Shown here in pieces: positions 33,552 to 46,018 of a DNA stretch of 64,000 nt (position 1 is the stretch's first letter; each line of letters opens with the position of its first letter). The notes under the pieces were generated by a model, which ran no database searches, was not told the origin of the DNA, and saw only the letters and a program-made list of their open reading frames with translations. The translations under genes and the position numbers were made by a program. The stretch spans positions 56,001 through 120,000 of the forward strand of contig JAXCGZ010005667.1 in NCBI GenBank assembly GCA_037179515.1, in the 5' to 3' direction. The stretch is from Halocaridina rubra. Its lineage: Eukaryota; Arthropoda; Malacostraca; Decapoda; Atyidae.

Positions 33552-34547
33552 AGTGTCTGAATGGAGAAGAGTTAGTAGTGGAGTTCCACAGGGTTCAGTT
33601 TTAGGGCCACTTTTGTTCCTTGTATATGTAAATGACCTACCAGAGTCTGTATATTCATTCATGAATATGTTTGCAGATGATGCAAAGATTGTGAAGAAAG
33701 TAAAAAACGAGAACAAGGGTAGATAACTTCAGGAGGATCTAAATAATCTGCATGAGTGGTCAGAAAAGTGGCTAATGAAATTCAATACTTCAAAATGTAA
33801 GGTAATGAGAGTGGGTACAAGTGCAAGAAGGCCCAAGCTTGACTACTCGGTGGCTGGAGTACAACTTCAAGAGACAGAAAATGAGAGAGAACTAGGAGTA
33901 AACATACTGGCAGATTTGTCTCCAGAAATACATATAAATGGCATAGTAAGGGCAGCATATGCATTCTCATCAAATGTAAGGGTAGCCTTCAGGCACATGG
34001 ACAAGGAAATGTTCAGAAATATTTATGTAACCTATGTGAGGCCAAAACTCGAATATGCAGCCCCCTTTTGGAATCCGCACTTGAAAAAGCACATAGCTAA
34101 GCTTGAAAAAGTTCAAAGACATGCCACGAAACTGGAGCCAGAAATACGCAATCTCAGTTATGATGAGAGGCTGAGGGAATTAGACTTACCATCACTCAAA
34201 GCTAGAAGAGTGAGGGGGGGATATGGTGACAGTCTTTAAATTCCTTCATGGTTATGATAGAGTGGATAGGGATCGATATTTTGATATGGCTGGCTCTAGA
34301 ACTAGAGGTCATAGTTTGAAGCTTCGTAAGAAAACTTCTTTGCAGGATGTAAGGAAATACTTTTTCAGTGTAAGAGTAGTTGATAATTGGAATTCGCTAA
34401 GCGAGGAGGTAGTTAATGCTATCTCAATCCATAGTTTTAAGGACAGTTATGATAAGTATCACTAAGTATAAAATGGAACCGATGAGGAGACGGGAAGATA
34501 CGAGCTATGGGCTCTTTCCCGTAAACACAATTAGGTAATCACAATTA
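33552..34547 (+). mobile_element. LINE copy L4, short 3' end copy in the satellite
   Basis: Begins within RT (AGTGTCTGAATGGAGAAG, equivalent to SVSEWRR) and runs to the tail ACACAATTAGGTAATCACAA. About 1 kb. A stop near 33722 and a one-base insertion near 34215 break the frame. Confidence 0.92.
33562..34465 (+). pseudogene. L4 ORF2 C-terminal remnant
   Basis: [34 protein letters not shown] with TAA near 33722, then KFNTSKCKVMRVGTSARRPK, YVRPKLEYAAPFWNPH, a frameshift in a G-run at 34212-34219, and SVRVVDNWNSLSEEV to TAA 34463-34465. Confidence 0.88.
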
Positions 34548-36170
34548 TTTTTTTGTTTGTTTACGTACTGTATAAACCCTCCCTGCACTGTTAAAAAAAC
34601 ACCCTTTACATTATAAATAACAGCAAGCAACGTAAATTTTTATGAAAGTGATAGATAAAATTACGGTGACTGAGGTGATAATGACGTGACATACATACTC
34701 ATTTACAATTATTTTTTCGTTTACGTACTGTATAAACCCTCCCTGCACTGCTAAAAAAAACACCCTTTACATTATAAATAACAGCAAGCAACGTAAATTT
34801 TTATGAAAGTGATAGATAAAATTACGGTGAATGAGGTGATAATGACGTGACATACATACTCATTTACAATTATTTTTTTCCTTTACGTACTGTATAAAAC
34901 CCTCCCTGCACTGTTAAAAAAACACCCTTTACATTATAAATAACAGCAAGCAACGTAAATTTTTATGAAAGTGATAGATAAAATTACGGTGAATGAGGTG
35001 ATAATGACGTGACATACATACTCATTTAAAATTATTTTTTCGTTTATGAACTGTATAAACCCTCCCTGCACTGTTAAAAAAACACCCTTTACATTATAAA
35101 TAACAGCAAGCAACGTAAATTTTTATGAAAGTGATAGATAAAATTACGGTGAATGAGGTGATAATGACGTGACATACATACTCATTTACAATTATTTTTT
35201 CGTTTACGTACTGCATAAACCCTCCCTGCACTGTTAAAAAAAACACCCTTTACATTATAAATAACAGCAAGCATCGTACATTTTTATGAAAGTGATAGAT
35301 AAAATTACGGTGAATGAGGTGATAATGACGTGACATACATACTCATTTACAATTATTTTTTCGTTTACGTACTATATAAACCGTCCCTGCACTGTTAAAA
35401 AAACACCCTTTACATTATAAATAACAGCAAGCAACGTAAATTTTTATGAAAGTGATAGATAAAATTACGATGAATGAGGTGATAATGACGTGACATACAT
35501 ACTCATTTACAATTATTTTTTCGTTTATGAACTGTATAAACCCTCCCTGCACTGTTAAAAAAACACCCTTTACATTATAAATAACAGCAAGCAACGTAAA
35601 TTTTTATGAAAGTGATAGATAAAATTACGATGAATGAGGTGATAATGACGTGACATACATACTCATTTACAATTATTTTTTCGTTTATGAACTGTATAAA
35701 CCCTCCCTGCACTGTTAAAATAACACCCTTTTCATTATAAATAACAGCAAGCTACGTAAATTTTTATGAAAGTGATAGATAAAATTACGATGAATGAGGT
35801 GATGATGATGTGACACACATACTCATTTACAATTATTTTTTCGTTTACGAACTGTATAAACCCTCCCTGCACTGTTAAAAAAATACCCTTTACATTATAA
35901 ATAACAGCAAGCAACGTAAATTTTTATGAAAGTGATAGATAAAATTACGGTGAATGAGGTGATAATGACGTGACATACATACTCATTTACAATTATTTTT
36001 TCGTTTACGTACTGTATAAACCCTCCCTGCACTGTTAAAAAAACACCCTTTACATTATAAATAACAGCAAGCAACGTAAGTTTTTATGAAAGTGATAGAT
36101 AAAATTACGATGAATGAGGTGATGATGACGTGACACACATACTCATTTACAATTATTTTTTCGTTTTTTC
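34548..36170. repeat. 160-bp satellite array, ten units
   Basis: TAAACCCTCCCTGCACTG (or a one-base variant) starts at about 34573, 34733, 34896, 35055, 35216, 35377, 35537, 35697, 35857 and 36017, giving a 160-162 bp period. Units are about 95 percent alike or better. Ends where L5 starts. On the minus strand each unit contains TTTTTTTAACAG, acceptor-like. Confidence 0.96.
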
Positions 36171-36354
36171 GTTCATTAGACGATACAGAACACAGGAAGA
36201 GATGGGAAAGATCAAAAACTTGTTGCAAGAGGCAAGAAGCTTAAATGATGAAAGAAATGAAGAAGAGAAGAAAAATTTTCATTACAGAGTTCTTCCAGAC
36301 AAAGGGGAGATAAAGAAGATAATGACAGAAGATCAGGGGATGGGACCTCATTAA
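36171..36354 (+). pseudogene. L5 ORF1 C-terminal end
   Basis: RRYRTQEEMGKIKNLLQE, NFHYRVLPDKGEIKK, TEDQGMGPH and TAA at 36352-36354. The ORF2 frame is displaced by -1 and overlaps this end, being open from at least the heptamer at 36273. Confidence 0.85.
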
Positions 36355-36356
36355 GA

Positions 36357-39184
36357 TTGTTATACACAAATGCTGATGGATTAGCTGGTAAGGCAGTAGA
36401 ATTAAAAGATAGGATTCACAACAGTAAGGCAGATATAGTAGCAATTACAGAGACTAAGTTGAGTGAGGACATAAACAGTGTCACAGTTTTTCCTAAGGGC
36501 TTCAGAATACTACGGGTTGAAAGATCTGAGAGGACTGGTGGAGGGATAGCACTGCTCATAAGTAAAAGGATTCAAGTTGAAGAAATAAACTTGGCTATAG
36601 AAAGTGAGATCAAGGAATTTCTTGTTGCTCGCATAAATACTGGGTCAGAGAGCATTATAATAACTGTTGTATACAACCCACCAAGGAACCAAAATAGGCT
36701 TCAAGTTTATGAGGAAAGTCATATAGGTACTATTGAAGTCATAAACTCAGTTGTTAACATGGCACAGGAAAAAAATGTAGGATTTTGATTATGGGAGACT
36801 TTAATCATAAAGAGATAGATTGGATAAATCTTGACCCACACAGTGGTGAGGACTCATTCGGGGCAAGATTCTTAGATTGCGTACAAGGGAATTTCCTACA
36901 CCAACATGTAATGGAACCAACAAGGGCCAGGGGTGGGGATGAGCCATCACTACTTGATCTAGTGTTCACAGATAATGTGTTGGATATTGAAAAAATTGAG
37001 TATGTACCACCAATTGGAAAGAGTGACCACTGTGTGTTGTTGATGGAGTATATCATTGAAGATATTCTTCCTGAGAGTAGAGGCACTGAGGACATGAGGA
37101 GGAACTATCCAAAAGGAGATTACATCAAAATGAATGAGCTTTTTGCAGTTCTTGACTGGAGAACCTTATTTTACAACAAATCTGTACAAGAAATGTATGA
37201 CATCTTTTGTGAGAAATATGGGAAGATAGTAGATTGCTGCATACCTGTCACCAAAGTAGGCGTAATTCATGCCAGAGAGAAATGGTTCGATAATGGGTGT
37301 ACAAGAGCTAAGGAGTGGAGAGACAAATGCTGGAAAAGGTATAGGAGGAGAAAAAACATAAATGCCTGGCAAACCTACAAAACAGCAAGAAATGACTACC
37401 TAAGTAAAAGGAGAGAGGCAGAGAGAGACTATGAGAGGGACATCACCAGGAAGGCTAAAGAAAATCCCAAGCTTTTCCACAGCTTTATCAGAGGAAAACT
37501 GAAGGTAAAAGAACAGGTTTTAAGGCTAAAGAGAGCGGATGGAAGCATCACTGAGACGGATGAAGAGATCTGCAAAGAATTGAACAAGGAGTTTCAGTCA
37601 GTATTTACAGTAGAAAATACCCCACCCCCTCAGATTGCAGTGATAGAAGCTCAAGGGCTGGTATTAGAGAACATCAACCTTACAGCCACAGAGGTATGCA
37701 AAGCGCTGATGGATTTAGATGTTCATAAAGCTACAAGTCCTGATGACATATCCCCTCATATGCTTAAAAAATGCGCAAACTCAATATCAGTGGCACTAAG
37801 TATCATATTTAAAAAGTCACTGGAGTCAGGGGAGATTCCAAGATGCTGGAAACAAGCAAATGTGATACCTATCTTCAAAAAGGGAATGAGGGATACGGCT
37901 CTGAACTATAGACCAGTTTCCTTGACCAGCATAGTTTGCAAAGTTATGGAGAAACTACTAAGGAAACATATCTCTCTTCACTTGGAATCCTTCAACTTTT
38001 TGTCAGTGAGGCAACATGGCTTCAGAGAAGGTAGATCAACAGTAACAAACTTATTAGAATTTTATGATGAAGTAAGCCAAATCTTACAGGAAAGAGAGGG
38101 CTGGGCAGATTGCATATTCCTAGACTTCCAGAAAGCGTTTGACACTGTTCCACATGGGAGACTTATTAGGAAGCTGCAATCAATGGCTAGAATAGGTGGA
38201 AATGTTTTGGAATGGATAAAAACTTACTTAGAAGGAAGGGAACAGAGGGTTAGAGTAAGACACTCAGTGTCTGAATGGAGAAGAGTTAGTAGTGGAGTTC
38301 CACAGGGTTCAGTTTTAGGGCCACTTTTGTTCCTTGTATGTGTAAATGACCTACCAGAGTCTGTAAATTCATTCATGAATATGTTTGCAGATGATGCAAA
38401 GATTGTGAAGAAAGTAAAAAACGAGAACAATGGTAGAGAACTTCAGGAGGATCTAAATAATCTGCATGAGTGGTCAGAAAAGTGGCTAATGAAATTCAGT
38501 ACTTCAAAATGTAAGGTAATGAGAATGGGTACAAGCGCAAGAAGGCCCAAGCTTGACTACTCGGTGGCTGGAGTACAACTTCGAGAGACAGAAAATGAGA
38601 GAGATCTAGGAGTAAACATACTGGCAGATTTGTCTCCAGAAATACATATAAATGGCATAGTAAGGGCAGCATATGCATTCTCATCAAATGTAAGGGTAGC
38701 CTTCAGGCACATGGACAAGGAAATGTTCAGAAATATTTATGTAACCTATGTGAGGCCAAAACTCGAATATGCAGCCCCCTTTTGGAATCCGCACTTGAAA
38801 AAGCACATAGCTAAGCTTGAAAAAGTTCAAAGACATGCCACGAAACTGGTGCCAGAAATACGCAATCTCAGTTATGATGAGAGGCTGAGGGAATTAGACT
38901 TACCATCACTCGAAACTAGAAGAGTGAGGGGGGATATGGTGACAGTCTTTAAATTCCTTCATGGTTATGATAGAGTGGATAGGGATCGATATTTTGATAT
39001 GGCTGGCTCTAGAACTAGAGGTCATAGTTTGAAGCTTCGTGAGAAAACTTCTTTGCAGGATGTAAGAAAATACTTTTTCAGTGTAAGAGTAGTTGATAAT
39101 TGGAATTCACTAAGCGAGGAGGTAGTTAATGCTATCTCAATCCATAGTTTTAAGGACAGGTATGATAAATATCAGTTAGTATAA
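36357..39184 (+). pseudogene. L5 ORF2: endonuclease-RT with one frameshift
   Basis: A one-base loss in an A-run near 36770 shifts the endonuclease frame (MAQEKNVGF*), and 36785-39184 then continues for 799 codons without a break. Endonuclease GDFNHKEIDW and [41 protein letters not shown] and FADDAKIV, all catalytic residues present. The end differs from the other copies: KYQLV in place of KYH, because TCAC became TCAGTTAG. Confidence 0.92.
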
Positions 39185-39255
39185 AATGGAACCGATGAGG
39201 AGACGGGAAGATACGAGCTATGGGCTATTTCCCGTAAACACAATTAGGTAATCAC

Positions 39256-39440
39256 CCTTTACATTCTAAATAACAGCACGCAACATAAATTTCAATAAAA
39301 AAATGAAAATACTGAATTATTTTTTCTCAATATTTTAATATTTTTGCGTATACCCATAAAATAAAATAATAATTTATAAAAAAAAAACGCGATAGAGTGA
39401 GAACGCGAACCATGAAGTGCGAATAACCGGGGTAACACTG
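39256..39440 (-). repeat. Right subterminal DNA and terminus of type A copy 2
   Basis: Partial satellite (AACAGCACGCAACATAAATT), GCGTATACCCATAAAATA, AACGCGATAGAGTGAGAACG and terminal GGTAACACTG followed by TA. Confidence 0.85.
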
Positions 39441-39442
39441 TA

Positions 39443-40377
39443 TACCTATTCATTTCTACCAAGTGTACATGTATATTCGTATGTATAATGTGTAGTTTAT
39501 TATGGAGGCTGGCTGTAGAAGACTTGGAGAAAGAAAGCTAATGGATTTTAGCCATTAACCTTTAACCTCCTTGATAACGCTTATTGCATCGCCTCTTTGA
39601 ACAAGGAACCGTTGTAAACAAGTCATAACCCAGGTTAGTCCTAGTATTAAGGACCCCTACACACGAGGGGAGTTTTGTGCAACTTTCTTGCAAAAAGTTA
39701 GTTGTCCTCGTGAGATGCTACGAGACACTCATGTTTAGGATGTGTAAAATCGGTCGTAGCTGAGATTTATGAAATACATTTGCTACCATGATCATTGACG
39801 GTGCATATACATTTAATAATGAGTAATTAGTTGTACTCGTGAGATGATACAAGACCCTCATGTTTACCATGATTATTGATGGTGCATATACGTTTAATAA
39901 TGAGTAATTAGTTGTTCTCGTGAGGCGTTACGAGACACTCAAGTAGAAAACGTAATAAATATACGTGGATCAGAAGATATTCGAGTTTGATTCGGAGTCC
40001 CGTGATTGCTGACGACATCAGGGTTTTCCGAATAGATGAGTACAGATTTAACTTATTTCTAACAATATTTATAACTACGTGTGAGGGACAGAATGAGGTC
40101 ATTTAATTGAACACTCGTAGGTGGAATGTATGTTGGAAAATTTATTATTCTGTATGAGGAAGTTTTAATTTAAGGTGAGGAGAGTTTATTTAAATATTCA
40201 CATATCAGCAGTTCATAAACCCCCTTATAAAATATTTGCATGTAATATTAATTATATTTTATTGGTAGAGGATTCAAATTTGAGATCGTGGTAGGCCTCT
40301 ACTGAAGCCCTGTCAGGATTTCCGAATTTAGGGGGTTATAAGATCGAAGGGTAATAACACACAGGAAATCCTCCACA
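39443..40377 (+). repeat. BEL-B 5' LTR, second piece
   Basis: TACCTATTCATTTCTACCAA through GGAAATCCTCCACA matches 47728-48650, with some small indels (for example a 30-bp segment near 39790-39830 missing from the 3' copy). Repeated GAGTAATTAGTTGTACTCGT motifs occur within the LTR. Ends ..CACA as the LTR 3' edge. Confidence 0.92.
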
Positions 40378-40382
40378 GCTTT

Positions 40383-40400
40383 TGGTCCTTCGAACCGGAT
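40383..40400 (+). promoter_or_regulatory. BEL-B primer binding site
   Basis: TGGTCCTTCGAACCGGAT, five bases inside the 5' LTR, has the form of a tRNA 3'-end complement. Confidence 0.7.
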
Positions 40401-40910
40401 GAGAATTGGTGTGGTAATGGTGAAAATAGTGTACAATTTAGATAAACTCCCGCCTTGTAAGAAGTTAGCTTAAAACTCCACGGTTAAAATCGTCCATATT
40501 TCAGAAAAAAAAAAATTGGAGCATTGCATTTATTTGCATGAATATTGCGAATAACTTTGAAATTTAAGTGGTTGTTGAAATAAATAAGAGAATCTTTTTC
40601 CCACGTGAATAAAGCGTTTCTCTGTGGAAACGAAATATACCTTCGTAGTTGAGCGTCCATTAAGTAAATTGGAAATTAGTACCCAATTTCGGCTGGGTGA
40701 CCAGTGGTTTTTAGGGATTTTTGTTTACATATTTCCCATTTAACGATGTCTAGAATGTCGTATTGATTTCTCTGTTTACGTCAATAAACAGAAGGTAGTG
40801 ACCCACCTACTGCTAGCTGCAGTGTGGTTTATTAGAGGAACAGTGTGGTTTGCATTACACTTTCCATTTATTGTTGCTGACTTAAGAGTGTCGTTTAATT
40901 GATGAATAGT
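40401..40910 (+). other. BEL-B leader, left of L6
   Basis: Non-coding; leads from the PBS to L6, and resumes at 44593. AT-rich with no long frame. Confidence 0.6.
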
Positions 40911-40987
40911 GTGATTACCTAATTGTGTTTACGGGAAAGAGCCCAAAGCTCGTATCTTCCCGTCTCCTGATCGGTTCCATTTTATAC

Positions 40988-43809
40988 TTAGTGATACTTA
41001 TCATACCTGTCCTTAAAACTATGGATTGAGATAGCATTAACTACCTCCTCGCTTAGCGAATTCCAATTATCAACTACTCTTACACTGAAAAAGTATTTCC
41101 TTACATCCTGCGAAGAAGTTTTCTTACGAAGCTTCAAACTATGACCTCTAGTTCTAGAGCCAGCCATATCAAAATATCGATCCCTATCCACTCTATCATA
41201 ACCATGAAGGAATTTAAAGACTGTCACCATATCCCCCCTCACTCTTCTAGCTTCGAGTGATGGTAAGTCTAATTCCCTCAGCCTCTCATCATAACTGAGA
41301 TTGCGTATTTCTGGCACCAGTTTCGTGGCATGTCTTTGAACTTTTTCAAGCTTAGCTATGTGCTTTTTCAAGTGCGGATTCCAAAAGGGGGCTGCATATT
41401 CGAGTTTTGGCCTCACATAGGTTACATAAATATTTCTGAACATTTCCTTGTCCATGTGCCTGAAGGCTACCCTTACATTTGATAAGAATGCATATGCTGC
41501 CCTTACTATGCCATTTATATGTATTTCTGGAGACAAATCTGCCAGTATGTTTACTCCTAGATCTCTCTCATTTTCTGTCTCTTGAAGTTGTACTCCAGCC
41601 ACCGAGTAGTCAAGCTTGGGCCTTCTTGCACTTGTACCCATTCTCATTACCTTACATTTTGAAGTATTGAATTTCATTAGCCACTTTTCTGACCACTCAT
41701 GCAGATTATTTAGATCCTCCTGAAGTTCTCTACCATTGTTCTCGTTTTTTCTTTCTTCACAATCTTTGCATCATCTGCAAACATATTCATGAATGAATTT
41801 ACAGACTCTGGTAGTTCATTTACATATACAAGGAACAAAAGTGGCCCTAAAACTGAACCCTGTGGAACTCCACTACTAACTCTTCTCCATTCAGACACTG
41901 AGTGTCTTACTCTAACCCTCTGTTCCCTTCCTTCTAAGTAAGTTTTTATCCATTCCAAAACATTTCCACCTATTCTAGCCATTGATTGCAGCTTCCTAAT
42001 AAGTCTCCCATGTGGAACAGTGTCAAACGCTTTCTGGAAGTCTAGGAATATGCAATCTGCTCAGCCCTCTCTTTCCTGTAAGATTTGGCTTACCTCATCA
42101 TAAAATTCTAATAAGTTTGTTACTGTTGATCTACCTTCTCTGAAGCCATGTTGCCTCACTGACAAAAAGTTGAAGGATTCCAAGTGAAGAGAGATATGTT
42201 TCCTTAGTAGTTTCTCCATAACTTTGCAAACTATGCTGGTCAAGGAAACTGGTCTATAGTTCAGAGCCGTATCCCTCCTTCCCTTTTTGAAGATAGGTAT
42301 CACATTTGCTTGTTTCCAGCATCTTGGAATCTCCCCCGACTCCAGTGACTCCTTAAATATGATACTTAGTGCCACTGATATTGTGTTTGCGCATTTTTTA
42401 AGCACATGAGGGGATATGTCATCGGGACCTGTAGCTTTATGAACATCTAAATCCATCAGCGCTTTGCATACCTCTGTGGCTGTAAGGTTGATGTTCTCTA
42501 ATACCGGCCCTTGAGCTTCTATCACCGCAATCTGAGGGGGTGGGGTATTTTCTACTGTAAATACTGACTGAAACTCCTTGTTCAATTCTTTGCAGATCTC
42601 TTCATCCGTCTCAGTGATGCTTCCATCCGCTCTCTTTAGCCTTAAAACCTGTTCTTTTACCTTCAGTTTTCCTCTGATAAAGCTGTGGAAAAGCTTGGGA
42701 TTTTCTTTAGCCTTCCTGGTGATGTCCCTCTCATAGTCTCTCTCTGCCTCTCTCCTTTTACTTAGGTAGTCATTTCTTGCTGTTTTGTAGGTTTGCCAGG
42801 CATTTATGTTTTTTCTCCTCCTATACCTTTTCCAGCATTTGTCTCTCCACTCCTTAGCTCTTTTACACCCATTATTGAACCATTTCTCTCTGGCATGAAT
42901 TACACCTACTTTGGTGACAGGTATGCAGCAATCTACTATCTTCCCATATTTCTCACAAAAGATGTCATACATTTCTTGTACAGATTTGTTGTAAAATAAG
43001 GTTCTCCAGTCAAGAACTGCAAAAAGCTCATTCATTTTGATGTAATCTCCTTTCCGATAGTTCCTCCTCATGTCCTCAGTGCCTCTACTCTCAGGAAGAA
43101 TATCTTCAATGATATACTCCATCAACAACACACAGTGGTCACTCTTTCCAATTGGTGGTTCATACTCAATTTTTTCAATATCCAACACATTATCTGTGAA
43201 CACTAGATCAAGTAGTGATGGCTCATCCCCACCCCTGGCCCTTGTTGGTTCCATTACATGTTGGTGTAGGAAATTCCCTTGTACGCAATCTAGGAATCTT
43301 GCCCCGAATGAGTCCTCACCACTGTGTGGGTCAAGATTTATCCAATCTATCTCTTTATGATTAAAGTCTCCCATAATCAAAATCCTACATTTTTTTTCCC
43401 GTGCCATGTTAACAACTGAGTTTATGACTTCAATAGTACCTATATGACTTTCCTCATAAACTTCAAGCCTATTTTGGTTCCTTGGTGGGTTGTATACAAC
43501 AGTTATTATAATGCTCTCTGACCCAGTATTTATGCGAGCAACAAGAAATTCCTTGAACTCACTTTCTATAGCCAAGTTTATTTCTTAAACTTGAATCCTT
43601 TCACTTATGAGCAGTGCTATCCCTCCACCAGTCCTCTCAGATCTTTCAACCCTTAGTATTCTGAAACCCTTAGGAAAAACTGTGACACTGTTTATGTCCT
43701 CACTCAACTTAGTCTCTGTAATTGCTACTATATCTGCCTTACTGTTGTGAATCCTATCTTTTAATTCTACTGCCTTACCAGCTAATCCATCAGCATTTGT
43801 GTATAACAA
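40988..43809 (-). pseudogene. L6 ORF2: endonuclease-RT with three lesions
   Basis: TAA near 43585 (Glu codon of EEINLA changed), then 504 open codons with IMGDFNHKEIDW and SDHCVLL, TGA near 42061 (Trp of GWADC changed), [40 protein letters not shown], a one-base loss in the A/T-run near 41748, then the C-terminal domain to 40988. All other catalytic residues look present. Confidence 0.92.
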
Positions 43810-43986
43810 TCTTAATGAGGCCCCATCCCCTGATCTTCTGTCATTATCTTCTTTATCTCCCCTTTGTCTGGAAGAACTCTGTAATGAAAATTTTTCTTCT
43901 CTTCTTCATTTCTTTCATCATTTAACCTTCTTGCCTCTTCCAACAAGTTTTTGATCTTTCCCATCTCTTCCTGTGTTCTGTATTGT

Positions 43987-44592
43987 CTAATAAACACTTC
44001 TTTGAATTCTTGAAGGTCTTTTAGACTTTTTTTTTCTCAACAATATTTCCCTACATATTTCCCTTCTCTCAAAGGTTACTTTTGTTGGTCTCGGCTTTCC
44101 TTCCCTCGAATATTTACCTAGTTGGTGTATGTTTACAATATCCTCAGGACCACATACTACTCCAAGCTTTCTTATCAGGTCTACAACCCTAGCTTTATTT
44201 TCTTCAAGTCTCCCCTGCCATGTTGGCTCCTGGGACTCGCTTATGCCTGAGATTACCACTGTCTTCTCCTTATCAAGTGTCTGTCTGATGAGTGGGTTTG
44301 CCCTTTCCATCACAACGTCTTTCATTTTTTCGATTACTGTCTCTTTATAGTCAACTGTTTGTATGTTTTCCAGTGCCACCACCTTTACAGCCTCTTTTAC
44401 TGCCACATTCCCCTTTAGTGCATCAGCAAAGGAAGTTTTCATGGCATCATTTTCCATATTCAGCTCCTGGAACTCTTTTCTGAACTGTTCAATGTTTTCC
44501 TTAATCTGGACATTCCAAGCAGCAATCTCGTCTCTCTCAGAAGAGAGCAGTGAACTAACATCTAATTCCTTTAGGTTGTCATGTAGCTGTGT
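43987..44592 (-). pseudogene. L6 ORF1 remnant
   Basis: NMENDAMKTSFADALKGN, KTVVISGISESQEPTW, REGKPRPTKVTFER and LLRKKKSKRPSRIQ, where an A-run of one extra base shifts the frame. The rest continues at 43812-43997. Confidence 0.82.
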
Positions 44593-44803
44593 GTTTTACA
44601 CTTTATGGATTGACGTCATAATTGACGGAATTAAGTAACTGTATGTTATTATCTTGAAATTTTGGAAGATTGTCCTTTGATACTCTTTACAGAGTGATTG
44701 TTTGTTGCATTGTGGATGCATAAAGAAGATCGTGGATTCTTTGATGATAAAATTGCATCAACTATTTGTTTGTTGTTTTATGTTCTATTTGCTTTCTCAA
44801 TAT
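44593..44803 (+). other. BEL-B leader, right of L6
   Basis: Non-coding sequence from GTGTTTTACACTTTATGGAT to the gag start. Confidence 0.6.
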
Positions 44804-46018
44804 GTCGGTTAAACCTGACGCATTAAAACACCTTCGGGAATTGGTACAACGTGATTATGTTCAGTGTCAAACAGAACTTGCCAAAGATGATGAGACACTT
44901 GTTGTTAATTATTTAGAAAGATGTCATCATACGCTAACAGAAAGATTTGGAAGATATGATAGGAAATATGAAGAATATGTCGAGTATAAGCCCCTTAAAA
45001 GGGACTTTGAAGAGGAGGATACAGAACATGACAATCTAGCTGATACAGTAAATGATATTAGCTTAGCTGTCCTAGAACGGATTCGTAAGTTAGGAACTAT
45101 GAAGAGTACTAGAGCTCCTAGTTCCGAGAGTTCAAGCCTCCCCAGTGGGCAACCCACACCTAAATTTCCTGTAGTAAAAATACCACAGTTCTCTGGAAAC
45201 TATGATGAATGGAACGAGTTTTGGGATACGTTTGATAGTTTAGTACATAGTACTTCTATGGCAACTATGACAGTTTACCATCTTAAGAAATGCCCTTAAA
45301 GGAGATGCAAAAGACACCATAAAGGGATATCCTGTTGCTAGTGAGAGTTATGATGAATGCATTCAACAGCTACAAGCTGTTTATACCAGTAAGGACAGAA
45401 TTGTACGATATTTAATGTGAAAATTGGTAAAAATACCAACTCCGTCTTCTAATTATTCATCACTTTTTAAGTTCAAGCAGGAAGTAGAAGCCATTACTCG
45501 AAGTCTGAAAAATTATAGAGACATGAAGAACACTGATTGGGTGTTTTCAGAACTCGTGATAATGAAATTATCAGAAGATGTAGAGAACTGGATTAGCATG
45601 AAATTAGACACAAAATATCCTACATATAAAACCCTCTTGAAGGAACTGGGAAAATATGTATATTATATAGAAGGCAACTTTACTAAAGATAACACAATGG
45701 GAGAGACCCAAACCTCCCATAGAGATGAGACCCAGTTCTATAAAAAGAATGTGGGTAGTTATGGTGCTACTGCATAGGTAGTAAATAGTAAAACAGATTG
45801 TGTATTCTGTGGTTGGCAAGGTCATAAGTCTGAACAGTGTAATAAAGTAGTTAGTATAAACGAACGCAGAGCCAGACTGAGAAACAATAACAAATGTCTG
45901 AGATGTACTCAGTCAGGGCATTATGCAAATGAATGTTACACTCAGTTAAACTGTAAGAAGTGTAAGAATAATGGTCATCATGCAGTCTTGTGTTATGAAC
46001 AAGTCAAAATTTCGTAGA
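44804..46018 (+). pseudogene. BEL-B gag, broken by frameshift and stops
   Basis: Met at 44802-44804 region opens SVKPDALKHLRELVQRD, then TPKFPVVKIPQFSGNYDEWN and FWDTFDSLVHS (BEL gag entry motif). A frame change near 45285 leads to LRNALKGDAKDTIKGYPVAS; TGA at 45418-45420 and TAG near 45775 follow. Three zinc knuckles: CVFCGWQGHKSEQC, CLRCTQSGHYANEC, CKKCKNNGHHAVLC (about 45799-45995). Confidence 0.88.

Larger units (their letters stand above)
36171..39255 (+). mobile_element. LINE copy L5, CR1-like, nearly intact ORF2
   Basis: Truncated in ORF1 (VFIRRYRTQEEM), then the junction with heptamer AAATTTT (36273-36279), ORF2 with one lesion, hairpin ACGGGAA..TTTCCCGT and tail ACAATTAGGTAATCAC, rejoining satellite-related DNA at CCCTTTACATT. 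Confidence 0.93.
26741..39440 (-). mobile_element. Tigger-type element (type A, copy 2), grown to 12.7 kb by nested insertions
   Basis: Begins CAGTGTTGCCTCACTTATCG with TTCGGTTCCGGGACC behind it, and ends GCGAATAACCGGGGTAACACTG followed by TA (39441-39442). Subterminal GCGTATACCCATAAAATA matches the other type A copies. In between lie the 160-bp satellite, BEL-A, L4 and L5. The uninterrupted 3' LTR of BEL-B (around 47724-47728) shows the empty site TATGTATACC, so the insertion boundaries are certain. Confidence 0.88.
40911..44592 (-). mobile_element. LINE copy L6, CR1-like, in the BEL-B leader
   Basis: From tail and hairpin (40911-40970) back through ORF2 and most of ORF1; truncated at about 44592 within the coiled coil (after LKELDV-type sequence). 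Carries the AAATTTT heptamer (43887-43893 on the plus strand). Confidence 0.92.

Noticed and set aside
34548..36170. CRISPR-like array
   Set aside because: The whole 160-bp unit is repeated, with no short repeat/unique spacer alternation, in a eukaryotic transposon.
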